A stretch of DNA of 29,274 nt from JAQBDA01 sp032124675 (GCA_032124675.1 JAQBDA010000269.1:1-29274); one strand, 5' to 3'; positions 1-7,369 are shown, counted from the stretch's first letter. Made by a program: numbers and translations. Notes: a model not told the origin generated them from the sequence alone.

Positions 1-61
1 CGGGGCGTTCGAGCTGTTGTACGATGAGCACAACGATACCTGGAGCATCCGGGAGTTATAA
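1..61 (+). CDS. C-terminal end of an upstream gene (partial)
   Basis: An open frame enters from the left edge (codons from base 2) and ends at TAA 59-61. It gives a 19-residue tail, GAFELLYDEHNDTWSIREL, with an acidic/aromatic composition typical of a real C-terminus. The other two frames close early or carry no plausible protein. The family cannot be told from so short a tail. It is followed by about 120 bases of repeat-like DNA before the aminotransferase start. Confidence 0.5.
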   Translation, partial: GAFELLYDEHNDTWSIREL

Positions 62-74
62 CAAACAATCATAA

Positions 75-165
75 AACCTCCGTGGACTCCGTGAACTCTG
101 TGGTGAAAAAGATAAAATCGGTGATTATAAATACTCAGCCGACTCCGCGCACTCCGCGGTGAAAA
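75..165 (+). repeat. Dispersed CTCCGTG / CTCYGYGGTGAAA repeat, two copies
   Basis: The stretch 79-112 is built from CTCCGTGGA, CTCCGTGAA and CTCTGTGGTGAAAAA. A second, shorter copy lies at 141-165 (CTCCGCGCA, CTCCGCGGTGAAAAC). The same vocabulary recurs in 12690-12765 in both orientations. It looks like non-coding dispersed filler. The second copy contains a GTG (159) that is in frame with the aminotransferase but lacks a ribosome site. Confidence 0.55.
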
Positions 166-182
166 CATATCAAGGAGACAAA

Positions 183-1346
183 GTGACCCGGGAATTTCTC
201 TCAGCCCGCGTGGCAGGGTTAAAGCCCTCCGGAATACGCAAGTTCTTCGACATCGTCGCCACCATGGATGACGTGATCTCGCTGGGCATCGGCGAGCCGG
301 ATTTCGATACGCCCGAGCCTATCCTGCAGGCCGGCATCCGCTCCTTGCAGAGCGGCGCTACCCATTACACCTCCAACGCCGGGCAGCTCGAACTGCGCCA
401 GGCGCTGGCGGACCACCTGCAGCGCCAGTATGGTGTGGCATATGACCCGCACACCGAGGTCGTGGTCACTGTGGGGGTCTCAGAAGCGCTTTACCTGGCG
501 ATGATGGCCTTGCTGAATCCGGGTGATGAGGTCATCGTGCCCACGCCTTGCTTTGTCGCCTACCAGGCGGAGGTGACCCTGGCGGGCGGCGTGCCGGTGG
601 AGCTGCCTACCTATGTCGAGGACGGCTTCCAGGTGCGCCCGGATGCCCTGGAAGCGGCCATCACCTCCCGTACGAAGGCCATCCTGATCAGCTCGCCCAA
701 CAACCCCACAGGCGGTGTGGCAACCCGGGATGTCCTGCTGGAGGTGGCCCGCATCGCCGAGAAACACGACCTGGTGGTGATCTCAGATGAACTGTACGAC
801 CAGCTGATCTACGGCGTGCCGCACGTCTGCTTCCCCGCGTTGAGCGGCATGTGGGAGCGCACCATCCTGTTGGGTGGTTTTTCCAAGAACTATGCCATGA
901 CCGGCTGGCGGGTGGGCTTCGCGGCTGCCCCGGCTGGCATCCTGCGCGGGCTGCTGCGCGTCCACCAGTACACCATCATGTCTGCCCCCACCACTGCCCA
1001 GGAGGCAGCGCTGGTTGCACTGCACGAGGGCACTCCGCATGTGGAGGAGATGCGCCGCGAATACGACCGCCGGCGCCGCTTGATCGTCTCCGGGCTGAAC
1101 CGCCTGGGGCTGCCCACCTTCGAGCCGCATGGGGCGTTCTACGCCTTCCCCAGCATCAAAGCCAGCGGCATGGATGAGGATACCTTTGCCCAGAAGTTGC
1201 TCCAGGAGGAGAAGGTAGCAGTGGTGCCCGGCACCGCATTCGGTCCCGGCGGGGAGGGCTATGTGCGCTGCTCGTATGCCACCGCCTACGAGAAGATCGA
1301 AGAAGCCCTGCAGCGCATGGAGCGCTTTATGCGCCGTTATGGATAG
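183..1346 (+). CDS. PLP-dependent aminotransferase, class I/II (fold type I)
   Basis: It transfers an amino group between an amino acid and a 2-oxo acid using pyridoxal phosphate. Visible family marks are SLGIGEPDFDTP near the N-terminus, SSPNNPTGG (cofactor-binding Asn loop), VISDELYDQLIYG (Asp and Tyr contacting PLP) and SKNYAMTGWRVGF, whose Lys (about residue 235) should form the Schiff base. An Arg in GYVRCSYA near the C-terminus should bind the substrate carboxylate. The 387-aa length is normal. The GTG at 183 is chosen because AAGGAG (172-177) lies 5 nt upstream; the in-frame GTG at 159 sits in repeat DNA without such a site. The sequence resembles the aspartate/aromatic aminotransferase group (AspC/PatA-like), but substrate cannot be fixed. 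The 3' end carries a small tandem duplication that begins before the stop. Confidence 0.92.
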   Translation: MTREFLSARVAGLKPSGIRKFFDIVATMDDVISLGIGEPDFDTPEPILQAGIRSLQSGATHYTSNAGQLELRQALADHLQRQYGVAYDPHTEVVVTVGVSEALYLAMMALLNPGDEVIVPTPCFVAYQAEVTLAGGVPVELPTYVEDGFQVRPDALEAAITSRTKAILISSPNNPTGGVATRDVLLEVARIAEKHDLVVISDELYDQLIYGVPHVCFPALSGMWERTILLGGFSKNYAMTGWRVGFAAAPAGILRGLLRVHQYTIMSAPTTAQEAALVALHEGTPHVEEMRREYDRRRRLIVSGLNRLGLPTFEPHGAFYAFPSIKASGMDEDTFAQKLLQEEKVAVVPGTAFGPGGEGYVRCSYATAYEKIEEALQRMERFMRRYG

Positions 1347-1363
1347 TAATGCCGTTATGGATA
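1333..1363 (+). repeat. 18-nt tandem duplication spanning a stop codon
   Basis: GCCGTTATGGATA occurs at 1333-1345 and again at 1351-1363, a period of 18 nt. The first copy contains the last codons and TAG stop (1344-1346) of the aminotransferase; the second lies just outside it. It looks like replication slippage at the end of the gene. Confidence 0.75.
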
Positions 1364-1440
1364 ATCGAGAGCAGAGAATGGAGAGAAGAGAGTAGTTTTT
1401 ATACTCCGACAACTCTCCACTCTCGTCTCTCTACTCTCGT
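1364..1440 (+). repeat. GAGAG-rich imperfect inverted repeat
   Basis: The left half (1365-1395) is purine-rich (GAGAGCAGAG, GGAGAGAAGAGAG). The right half (1410-1440) is its approximate complement (CTCTCCACTCTCG, CTCTCTACTCTCG), around a short T-rich centre. The transcript could fold into a long imperfect hairpin directly before gatB. A similar purine tract (TATAGAGAGCAGAGAGTGGG) occurs at 27621-27640, so this is probably a dispersed repeat rather than a site specific to gatB. Confidence 0.6.
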
Positions 1441-1441
1441 T

Positions 1442-2914
1442 ATGAACTACCAAGCTGTCATCGGTCTAGAAATTCACGCCGAGCTGGGCACGCAGTCGAA
1501 GATGTTCTGCGGCTGCCCGGTGGTCGATTCGACCATAGCCAGGCCCAATATCGCCGTCTGCCCGGTGTGCAGCGGCATGCCAGGCGTGCTGCCGGTGGTC
1601 AACCGGCAGGCGGTGGAATACGCCCTGCGGGTGGCGCTGGCTCTGGAGTGCGAGATCAACCAGACCAGCATCTTCGCGCGTAAGAACTATTTCTACCCAG
1701 ATCTGCCCAAGGGCTACCAGATCTCGCAGTACGAGCAGCCGCTAGCGCGGAACGGGTGCCTACCGATCTTGACAGCTCAAGGCGAGCACCGGGTGCGCGT
1801 CCGCCGTGTGCACCTTGAGGAAGATACCGGCAAGCTGACCCATATCGAAGAGGCGGGTGAGTCTTACTCGCTCATCGACCTGAACCGGGCGGGTGTGCCC
1901 CTGCTGGAGATCGTCTCTGAGCCGGACATGCACAGCGCCGAGGAAGTGCGCGCCTATGCGACCGCCCTGCGCAGCGTGCTGCGCTACCTGGGCGTTAATT
2001 CCGGAGATATGCAGAAAGGCGTTCTGCGCATCGAGCCCAATGTCTCCGTGCGCCCGACCGGCAGCCAGGAATTCGGCACGCGCACCGAGATCAAGAACCT
2101 GAACAGCTTTCGCGCCCTGGAGCGCTCGGTGGCCTTCGAGATCGAGCGCCAGAGCGGCCTGCTGAACCGGGGCCTGGCGGTAGAGCAGCAGACCCTGGGC
2201 TGGGACGAAGCCCAAGGCGTGACCCTACCGCAGCGCAGCAAAGAGGAAGCCCACGACTACCGCTACTTTCCCGAGCCGGACCTGCCGCCTCTGGTGGTCG
2301 AATCGGGTTGGGTGGCAGAGGTGCGCAGCTCGCTGCCAGAGCTTCCGGTTGCGAAATTTCACCGCTTCCAGGAACAGTACGGCTTGAATGACTACGATGC
2401 CGATCTGCTGGTAGCAGAGCGGGCGGTAGCGGAGTATTTCGAAGCGGTCCTCGAGAGCGCCGGGGCTGCTCCCAAAACCGCTGCTAACTGGATCACTGGT
2501 GAGCTGTTCGCACTGCTCAACCAGGCGGGAGAAGGGATTGAGACCGGGCAGATCAGCCCCCAGCATCTGGCGGATCTTCTCGCAATGCTCGAGAGCGGCG
2601 AGATCAACCAGAACACCGCAAAGACGGTGCTGGCTGAGATGTACCGGTCAGGCAAGGCTGCCCGGGAGATTGTCGCCGAGGGCGGGCTGCGACAGATCTC
2701 CGATGCGGATGCCGTCGCAGCCGTGGTAGCGCAGGTGCTGGACGAGAATCCGGACCAGGTGGCAGCTTATCTGGACGGTAAAGAAGCCCTGGCGCGCTGG
2801 TTGTTTGGGCAGGTCATGCGGGCTGCCCGCGGCAAAGCCAACCCCCAAATCGTCCAGCAGGAGCTGAACCGCCAGCTATCTGCTAGGCGCAAGATCGGCG
2901 CGGCCGGGACTTAA
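1442..2914 (+). CDS. gatB: Aspartyl/glutamyl-tRNA(Asn/Gln) amidotransferase subunit B
   Basis: This is the tRNA-binding and kinase subunit of the GatCAB complex, which converts mischarged Glu-tRNA(Gln) or Asp-tRNA(Asn) into the correct amidated form in the cytosol. Hallmarks are GLEIHAELGTQSKMFCGC at the N-terminus, ARKNYFYPDLPKGYQISQYE, LIDLNRAGVPLLEIVSEPDM, MQKGVLRIEPNVSVRP and EAHDYRYFPEPDLPP. The C-terminal helical GatB/YqeY-type tail runs from about residue 340. The 490-aa length is close to the usual 475-490. The frame is open back to 1349, but the conserved N-terminus begins with MNYQAVIGLEIH, so the start is set at ATG 1442. No clear Shine-Dalgarno precedes it. gatA and gatC are not next to it. 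Its TAA overlaps the stop of the opposite-strand gene on the palindrome TTAA (2911-2914). Confidence 0.97.
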   Translation: MNYQAVIGLEIHAELGTQSKMFCGCPVVDSTIARPNIAVCPVCSGMPGVLPVVNRQAVEYALRVALALECEINQTSIFARKNYFYPDLPKGYQISQYEQPLARNGCLPILTAQGEHRVRVRRVHLEEDTGKLTHIEEAGESYSLIDLNRAGVPLLEIVSEPDMHSAEEVRAYATALRSVLRYLGVNSGDMQKGVLRIEPNVSVRPTGSQEFGTRTEIKNLNSFRALERSVAFEIERQSGLLNRGLAVEQQTLGWDEAQGVTLPQRSKEEAHDYRYFPEPDLPPLVVESGWVAEVRSSLPELPVAKFHRFQEQYGLNDYDADLLVAERAVAEYFEAVLESAGAAPKTAANWITGELFALLNQAGEGIETGQISPQHLADLLAMLESGEINQNTAKTVLAEMYRSGKAAREIVAEGGLRQISDADAVAAVVAQVLDENPDQVAAYLDGKEALARWLFGQVMRAARGKANPQIVQQELNRQLSARRKIGAAGT

Positions 2915-3552
2915 GCGCTGTAGCCCCGGCTCTCCGTCTCCACCGTCAGTTCGCCGCCCAGCTCTGCCAGGAATTCGTTGTGATCCATTGGGCGCGAGAA
3001 CATCGGGTAGTTCTTTTCCACTGCCAGCCGCTGCTCTTCCTCACTCAATGCCGCCGTGCAGTCCTTGAGCGTGATCACCTCGTACCCTTTTTCATAGGCT
3101 GTACGCATTGTCGACTCAACGCAGCAGTTGGTCAGGAATCCCCCCAATGCAATCGTTTTGATGTTCCGGCTGCGTAGGATGAAGTCCAGGTTGGTGCTGG
3201 CAAAACCGCACAGGCCGCGTTTACCTTCCACGATGATATCCTCAGGCTCAGGCTGCAGCACGTCCACGATCTCAGCCCCCCAGGTATCTTTGCGGAATGA
3301 GCGGCTGTCCACAACCCCTTTCAGTATGCCGTAAGGATGCGGGGTGAGCTCATGGTAGTCATCGGTGAAAGTGATCGGCGCAAAGATGATCATGGCACCG
3401 AGCTGGCGCGCTCTGGCCACCGTCTCGACGGTATTGGCGAGCATGTTGGTGCTCTCCATCACAGGCTCGACTGCATCGTGCAGCGTGCCGCCGGGAGAGG
3501 TGAAGTCATTCTGGTACTCGATCAAGACAAGTGCAGTTGCTTTTGGGTCCAT
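2911..3552 (-). CDS. Isochorismatase-family cysteine hydrolase
   Basis: This is an alpha/beta hydrolase of the isochorismatase/nicotinamidase superfamily, whose members cleave amides, C-N bonds or vinyl ethers through an Asp-Lys-Cys triad. Lys111 (IVEGKRG) and Cys144 (GGFLTNCCVESTMR, a canonical active-site loop) are visible. The first triad position is Glu12 (VLIEYQNDF) rather than the usual Asp. The 213-aa length is typical. GAGCTCAAAATT before ATG 3552 is preceded by AAAGGAG, a good ribosome site. A promoter with TATAAT is visible upstream. It is convergent with gatB, with a 4-nt overlap of stops. The substrate is unknown; nicotinamidase, isochorismatase and carbamoylsarcosine amidase activities cannot be separated from sequence alone. 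Confidence 0.88.
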   Translation of the reverse strand: MDPKATALVLIEYQNDFTSPGGTLHDAVEPVMESTNMLANTVETVARARQLGAMIIFAPITFTDDYHELTPHPYGILKGVVDSRSFRKDTWGAEIVDVLQPEPEDIIVEGKRGLCGFASTNLDFILRSRNIKTIALGGFLTNCCVESTMRTAYEKGYEVITLKDCTAALSEEEQRLAVEKNYPMFSRPMDHNEFLAELGGELTVETESRGYSA

Positions 3553-3596
3553 AATTTTGAGCTCCTTTCGTGTCGTCTGAACATTTTTTCACTAAT

Positions 3597-3625
3597 ATTA
3601 TACAAAAATCGCTGCACAGGTGCAA
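3597..3625 (-). promoter_or_regulatory. Promoter and possible operator of the isochorismatase-family gene
   Basis: On the minus strand TTGCAC (3625-3620) and TATAAT (3602-3597) are 17 nt apart, a sigma70-type layout. The inverted repeat TGCAC-AG-GTGCA (3613-3624) overlaps the -35 box, the position expected of a repressor site. Confidence 0.55.
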
Positions 3626-3656
3626 CCGGTAACCTTGCGAAAAGTGCATTTGTCAC

Positions 3657-3685
3657 TTGACGTACTTCTCGATGTTTGCTATGGT
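3657..3685 (+). promoter_or_regulatory. Candidate promoter of the dehydrogenase leader
   Basis: TTGACG (3657-3662) and TATGGT (3680-3685) are separated by 17 nt. If used, this gives a transcript with about 220 nt before the dehydrogenase ATG (3912), including the small ORF and hairpin described separately. The -10 is a 4/6 match, so the call is tentative. Confidence 0.35.
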
Positions 3686-3736
3686 TAACTCGCAGTCGAG
3701 CCGGGCAGTTCGCCGGAAGAAATTGAATTTCTGACG

Positions 3737-3907
3737 ATGTTATTGGCAGTATGCCCGGATGAGAAAGGATACCGAGGCGCTGAGATGAGCCAGCAGGCTT
3801 ACATCACCGCTGCACCAGCAGTTATCGATGCGGGCACCTGTCCGGGGTGCCCGCTTATACTTAACCCCATCCATCCTTTCCTCACTACCATAGTGATAGG
3901 AGAATAA
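3737..3907 (+). CDS. Possible 56-aa leader ORF upstream of the dehydrogenase
   Basis: ATG 3737 opens a 56-codon frame that ends at TAA 3905-3907, 4 nt before the dehydrogenase ATG; the dehydrogenase ribosome site (TAGGAGA) lies over its last codons. The product begins MLLAVCPDEKGYRGAEMSQQ and contains GTCPGCPLIL with a CxxC pair. A shorter version could start at ATG 3785. No strong ribosome site precedes either start. No family is recognised. It may be a leader peptide for translational coupling, a decayed gene remnant, or chance; the frame remains open upstream of ATG to a stop near 3690, which slightly favours a real or recently real coding sequence. Confidence 0.25.
   Translation: MLLAVCPDEKGYRGAEMSQQAYITAAPAVIDAGTCPGCPLILNPIHPFLTTIVIGE
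3830..3854 (+). other. Strong hairpin in the dehydrogenase leader
   Basis: GCGGGCACC (3830-3838) pairs perfectly with GGTGCCCGC (3846-3854) around a 7-nt loop. No T-run follows, so it is not a simple intrinsic terminator. It lies 57 nt before the dehydrogenase start inside the transcribed leader and could be a stability or attenuation element. Confidence 0.5.
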
Positions 3908-3911
3908 ATAT

Positions 3912-5198
3912 ATGACTGACACAATCAATGCATTCCAGATGGCGCAGCGACAGTTCGATCATGTTGCCGGGCAGCTCAACCTTGACCCGCAGGTGGCCGA
4001 GATGCTGCGCTGGCCCAGCCGGGAGTTCAAGTTCATGATCCCTGTACGCATGGATGATGACACCATCCGGGTGTTCTTCGGATACCGCGTGCAGCACAGC
4101 GATGCCCGCGGCCCGGCAAAAGGCGGCATCCGCTTTCACCCTTCTGAGACGCTGGACACCGTGCGCGCCCTGGCGATGTGGATGACCTGGAAGACCGCCG
4201 TGGCAGATATCCCCCTGGGCGGCGGCAAAGGCGGCGTGCCGGTCGACTCGGCTACCCTGACCATCACTGAGAAAGAGAAGCTGGTGCGCGGCTGGATCGG
4301 GCAGATGTGGCGCAATATCGGGCCGCGCCAGGACGTGCCCGCCCCCGACGTGGGTACCACCCCGCAGATGATGGGCTGGATGATGGATGAATATTCCAAA
4401 CTGGTCGGGCAGTACACGCCGGGCGTGATCACCGGCAAGCCCGTCGGCGGGGGTGGCTCGCTGGGCCGCACTGAGGCCACCGGCTACGGTGTGATCTACA
4501 CCGTGCGCGAGGCGATGAAGCATCTCAAGATGGACCCGGCCAAATCGGTGGCTGCCATCCAGGGCTTTGGCAACGTCTCCCAGTACGCCGCCATGGGCTT
4601 CACCGAGCAGCTCGGTGGTAAGGTGGTGTGCGTCTCATATTGGGACCGAGCAGACCGAGTCGCCTATACGGTCAGCAAGGCGGATGGCATCAACCCCGCC
4701 TACCTGATGTCGATCACCGACATCTACGGCTCGATCGACAAGGATCAGGCGGTCAAGGAGAGCTACACCATCGAGCCAGGCGAGGACTGGATCGACAAAG
4801 ATGCGGATGTGCTCATCCCCGGCGCTCTGGAAGGCCAGATCAACGCCGAGACGGTCAAACGGGTCAGCGACCGGGTGCGCATCGTAGCGGAGGGCGCTAA
4901 CGGTCCCACCACCCCCGAAGCGGACGAAGTCTTCAAAAGCAACGGCGTGTTCGTCATCCCCGACTTCCTGTGCAACGCTGGTGGGGTGACCACCTCTTAC
5001 TTCGAGAGCGTGCAGAACGATATGAACTATTACTGGACCAAAGACGAGGTACTGGAGCGCCTGGACACCAAAATGACCCAGGCTTTCCACAGCGTGCTGG
5101 AGATGTCTGCAAGCCAGGGCGTGTTCATGCGTGACGCCGCCTACATGGTCGCCATCGACCGGGTGGTCAAAGCCATGGAGCTGCGCGGTTGGATATAG
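3912..5198 (+). CDS. Glu/Leu/Phe/Val dehydrogenase (glutamate dehydrogenase type)
   Basis: It catalyses reversible oxidative deamination of an amino acid (most likely glutamate) to the 2-oxo acid and ammonia with NAD(P). The N-terminal substrate domain shows GYRVQHSDARGPAKGGIRFHP, PLGGGKGG with the catalytic Lys106, and DVPAPDVGT with Asp146. The Rossmann domain follows with AAIQGFGNVSQYAA (GxGNV at about 218-222). The C-terminal ANGPTTPEAD and PDFLCNAGGVTTSYFE blocks are the standard ones. The 428-aa length matches the hexameric family. The start at ATG 3912 is supported by TAGGAGA about 9 nt upstream. It has its own leader with a possible promoter, small ORF and hairpin. Glutamate is favoured, but valine or leucine dehydrogenase activity cannot be excluded by eye. 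Confidence 0.93.
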   Translation: MTDTINAFQMAQRQFDHVAGQLNLDPQVAEMLRWPSREFKFMIPVRMDDDTIRVFFGYRVQHSDARGPAKGGIRFHPSETLDTVRALAMWMTWKTAVADIPLGGGKGGVPVDSATLTITEKEKLVRGWIGQMWRNIGPRQDVPAPDVGTTPQMMGWMMDEYSKLVGQYTPGVITGKPVGGGGSLGRTEATGYGVIYTVREAMKHLKMDPAKSVAAIQGFGNVSQYAAMGFTEQLGGKVVCVSYWDRADRVAYTVSKADGINPAYLMSITDIYGSIDKDQAVKESYTIEPGEDWIDKDADVLIPGALEGQINAETVKRVSDRVRIVAEGANGPTTPEADEVFKSNGVFVIPDFLCNAGGVTTSYFESVQNDMNYYWTKDEVLERLDTKMTQAFHSVLEMSASQGVFMRDAAYMVAIDRVVKAMELRGWI

Positions 5199-5204
5199 GA
5201 ACGC

Positions 5205-5233
5205 TTGCATTTCACCATATATTCCTATACAAT
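5205..5233 (+). promoter_or_regulatory. Candidate promoter of the two-helix membrane protein
   Basis: TTGCAT (5205-5210) and TACAAT (5228-5233) are exactly 17 nt apart. The start ATG at 5243 lies 9 nt after the -10 box with no Shine-Dalgarno, so the mRNA would have almost no 5' leader. Confidence 0.45.
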
Positions 5234-5242
5234 CATATAGCC

Positions 5243-5491
5243 ATGCCAATGGTCATGCCTCTATCCCCTGAAACGATGCGCATTCTGCTCGCTGCCTGCA
5301 TAGTGGCGATGGCGCTGCTGGCGATCCTGTACCTGCGCAGGCGGGAGCTGTCCACCCCGGAACACATTGCCTGTGGACTGCTCATCCTGCTTCCCTTGCT
5401 TGGGCCGTTTTTGGTGATCCTGCTTCACCCCGGCGCACCTCGCCAGGCGTCGTACCCCTGGGTCAAGCCCAGGTCTTCGTCGAATACCTGA
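5243..5491 (+). CDS. Small two-helix membrane protein
   Basis: An 82-aa protein with two hydrophobic helices: MRILLAACIVAMALLAILYL (about residues 10-29) and a second around ACGLLILLPLLGPFLVILLH (about 42-61), separated by a charged Arg-rich turn. The LPLLGPFLVILLHPG part resembles the short PLDc_N/YxeO-like hairpins found in small envelope proteins, but this is only a likeness. The frame extends back to 5189 inside the dehydrogenase; ATG 5243 is chosen because a promoter-like pair ends just before it. The C-terminus is short, polar and Ser-rich. The function is unknown. Confidence 0.6.
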   Translation: MPMVMPLSPETMRILLAACIVAMALLAILYLRRRELSTPEHIACGLLILLPLLGPFLVILLHPGAPRQASYPWVKPRSSSNT

Positions 5492-5500
5492 TTCCATAGA

Positions 5501-5519
5501 TTCCTAATCCCCTACTATC
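5501..5519 (+). repeat. Short C-rich CCTAATCCCCTA tract
   Basis: TTCCTAATCCCCTACTATC fills the gap directly before ATG 5520. Similar C-rich CCCCTAA/CCCCTTAT tracts occur at 12481-12516 and 16129-16155, so this is probably a member of a dispersed low-complexity repeat. Confidence 0.4.
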
Positions 5520-7355
5520 ATGCAATCTCTCAGACGCTTATACCTATATGCAGTCACCTTCGTTAGCCTGGAGGTAGTGTTGTGGGGGTCGATTGGGCTG
5601 GGGCGCGCCTTTGCCGCTGGAGGAAGGGCAGGTGAAGGCAGCACGAACCAGCTTGCCCAGGCGCTTGCTTTTATCCTGGTCGGCATCCCGGTATTCCTGC
5701 TGCACTGGTCGCTTGCCCAGCGCGCCGCCCGGCGCGAGCCGGGAGAGCGCTCGGCGCTGCTGCGGGCGATCTTCCTGTACGGCGTGCTGCTGGCGACCCT
5801 GCTGCCGGTGGTCAACAACAGCCTGGCGTTGCTCGATCGCTTGCTGGCGATCGCTTTTGGTATGGATCCTGCCATGGCTGCGCTGGGCGGAGTCCAGACC
5901 TTCAGCGACAACCTGTTCGCCATCCTGCTGAACGCGCTGGCTGCGGCCTACTTTTACTCTGTGCTGCGCGCAGATTGGAAGGCTGGTCCGGTTGGGGATG
6001 ACTTCGCAGTGCTGCGCCGCCTGTTCCGCTATCTGGCGATGGTGTACTTCCTCATAATGGCGGTGATCGGCGCACAGCGCGTCCTTGAATACCTGCTGCG
6101 CCTGCCTGCGCCCGGTCTGGAGCACTACCCGGCTCTGCTCAGCGGTGGGCTGGCGCTGATTCTGGTCGGGACACCGCTGTGGGGGCTCACCTGGTGGGTC
6201 ATCCTGCGCTCCTGGAATGACCCGAGCGAACGGCAATCCACGCTGCGTTGGGTAGCCTTGATAGGGGTGACTCTGCTTAGCGCCTTCGTGGGTCTGGTGT
6301 CGCTGATCCTGGGGCTGCAGGTGGTGCTGATGCTGTTGTTGGGGATGCCATCCAGCGAGTTCCTGGAGCGCATCAGCATCCCACTTTCCATAGGGCTTCC
6401 CCTGGCACTTGTGTGGTTTTATTACCGGCGCGTGCTGCAGGCGGAGATGCTGATTACGACGCAGCTGCCTGCCCAGGAAGCCGAGCGGGGGGTTGCTCTG
6501 CGCAGGTTATATGCTTACCTGCTGGCGCTGTTCGTTCTGGCAGCCGCATTCATGGGACTGCAGGTGCTCCTGGCATCCCTGCTCGAACTGGTGGTAGAAG
6601 GAGCGGGAGCCTCGATAACCGGGTTGCGCGAGCAATTTGGCGGTGGACTGGCAGCGCTGTTGGTCGGGCTGCCGTTGTGGGTCTGGGCCTGGCGCCCGCT
6701 GGTCCGGGAGGCAGCCGTCGAGGGCGAAGCAGGTGAGCGGGCGCGGCGCTCGCTGGTCCGGCGTGGCTATCTGTACCTGGTCTTATTTGCCAGTGTGTTG
6801 GGAGTGATGTTCACTGCCGGACCGCTGATCTACCAACTCCTACGCCTGATGTTGGGCCAACCAGCCGAGGATGTGCTGCTCCAGTCACTGCAGCTGTTGG
6901 TAACCCTGCTGCTGTTCTGCCTGCTGCTGGCATACCATTACTGGGTGCTGCGGGCTGACAGCCGCCTGACCGAGGGTCTGCTGCTGCGCCGCCGTGCCCA
7001 GTACCCGGTGCTGGTGCTGGCTCCTTCAGAAGAGGGCTTCGCTGAAACCCTGGTGGCTGCTCTCGAGCAGGAAGCGCCCGGCCTCCCGGTGGCAGTGCAT
7101 CCCATAGAGCAGGGCGCGCCCGATGAGACCTTTTCAGCCGCCAGGGCGGTCATCCTGCCGGCAGACCTGCTGACCACACCAGGTGAGGCGCTGCGCTTAT
7201 GGCTGCGTGCTTTCGACGGTAAGCGGATTGTCCTGACCGGCCCGGGCGGGGACTGGCTGTGGGTGCCTGCCCCAAGAGGCGGGCTGCCTGCCAGTGCTCG
7301 GCGTGCCGCCCGCCTGGCACGCCGCCTGGCGGAGGGCGAGTCTGTAGCGGATTGA
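5520..7355 (+). CDS. 12-helix membrane protein built from three DUF5671-like repeats
   Basis: This 611-aa protein has three tandem units of about 160 residues beginning LRRLYLYAVTFVSLEVV (residue 4), LRRLFRYLAMVYFLIM (165) and LRRLYAYLLALFVLAA (328). Each unit carries four hydrophobic helices. In each, the second helix starts with (I)LVG(I/T/L)P and has an aromatic middle (FLLHWSLAQR, GLTWWVILRSW, WVWAWRPLVRE). The fourth ends with an aromatic-Arg signature (AYFYSVLRAD, VWFYYRRVLQAE, AYHYWVLRAD). A soluble alpha/beta-looking tail (about 494-605) starts YPVLVLAPSEEGFAETLVAAL and ends in an Arg/Ala-rich helix. The repeat resembles DUF5671 proteins of Chloroflexota as I recall them. No enzymatic motif is seen; a transport, sensing or scaffold role would be a guess. 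It starts at ATG 5520 without a clear ribosome site. Confidence 0.75.
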   Translation: MQSLRRLYLYAVTFVSLEVVLWGSIGLGRAFAAGGRAGEGSTNQLAQALAFILVGIPVFLLHWSLAQRAARREPGERSALLRAIFLYGVLLATLLPVVNNSLALLDRLLAIAFGMDPAMAALGGVQTFSDNLFAILLNALAAAYFYSVLRADWKAGPVGDDFAVLRRLFRYLAMVYFLIMAVIGAQRVLEYLLRLPAPGLEHYPALLSGGLALILVGTPLWGLTWWVILRSWNDPSERQSTLRWVALIGVTLLSAFVGLVSLILGLQVVLMLLLGMPSSEFLERISIPLSIGLPLALVWFYYRRVLQAEMLITTQLPAQEAERGVALRRLYAYLLALFVLAAAFMGLQVLLASLLELVVEGAGASITGLREQFGGGLAALLVGLPLWVWAWRPLVREAAVEGEAGERARRSLVRRGYLYLVLFASVLGVMFTAGPLIYQLLRLMLGQPAEDVLLQSLQLLVTLLLFCLLLAYHYWVLRADSRLTEGLLLRRRAQYPVLVLAPSEEGFAETLVAALEQEAPGLPVAVHPIEQGAPDETFSAARAVILPADLLTTPGEALRLWLRAFDGKRIVLTGPGGDWLWVPAPRGGLPASARRAARLARRLAEGESVAD

Positions 7356-7369
7356 GACGCTGTGCTGCT

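Noticed and set aside
783..1412. 209-codon minus-strand frame over the aminotransferase
   Set aside because: Antisense shadow, with no ribosome site and no domain-like sequence.
1364..1440. Possible CRISPR-like repeat array
   Set aside because: The units are short, irregular purine/pyrimidine words in inverted arrangement without regular spacers.
3885..4523. 212-codon minus-strand frame over the dehydrogenase
   Set aside because: His- and Ala-rich shadow product; the plus-strand dehydrogenase is unambiguous.
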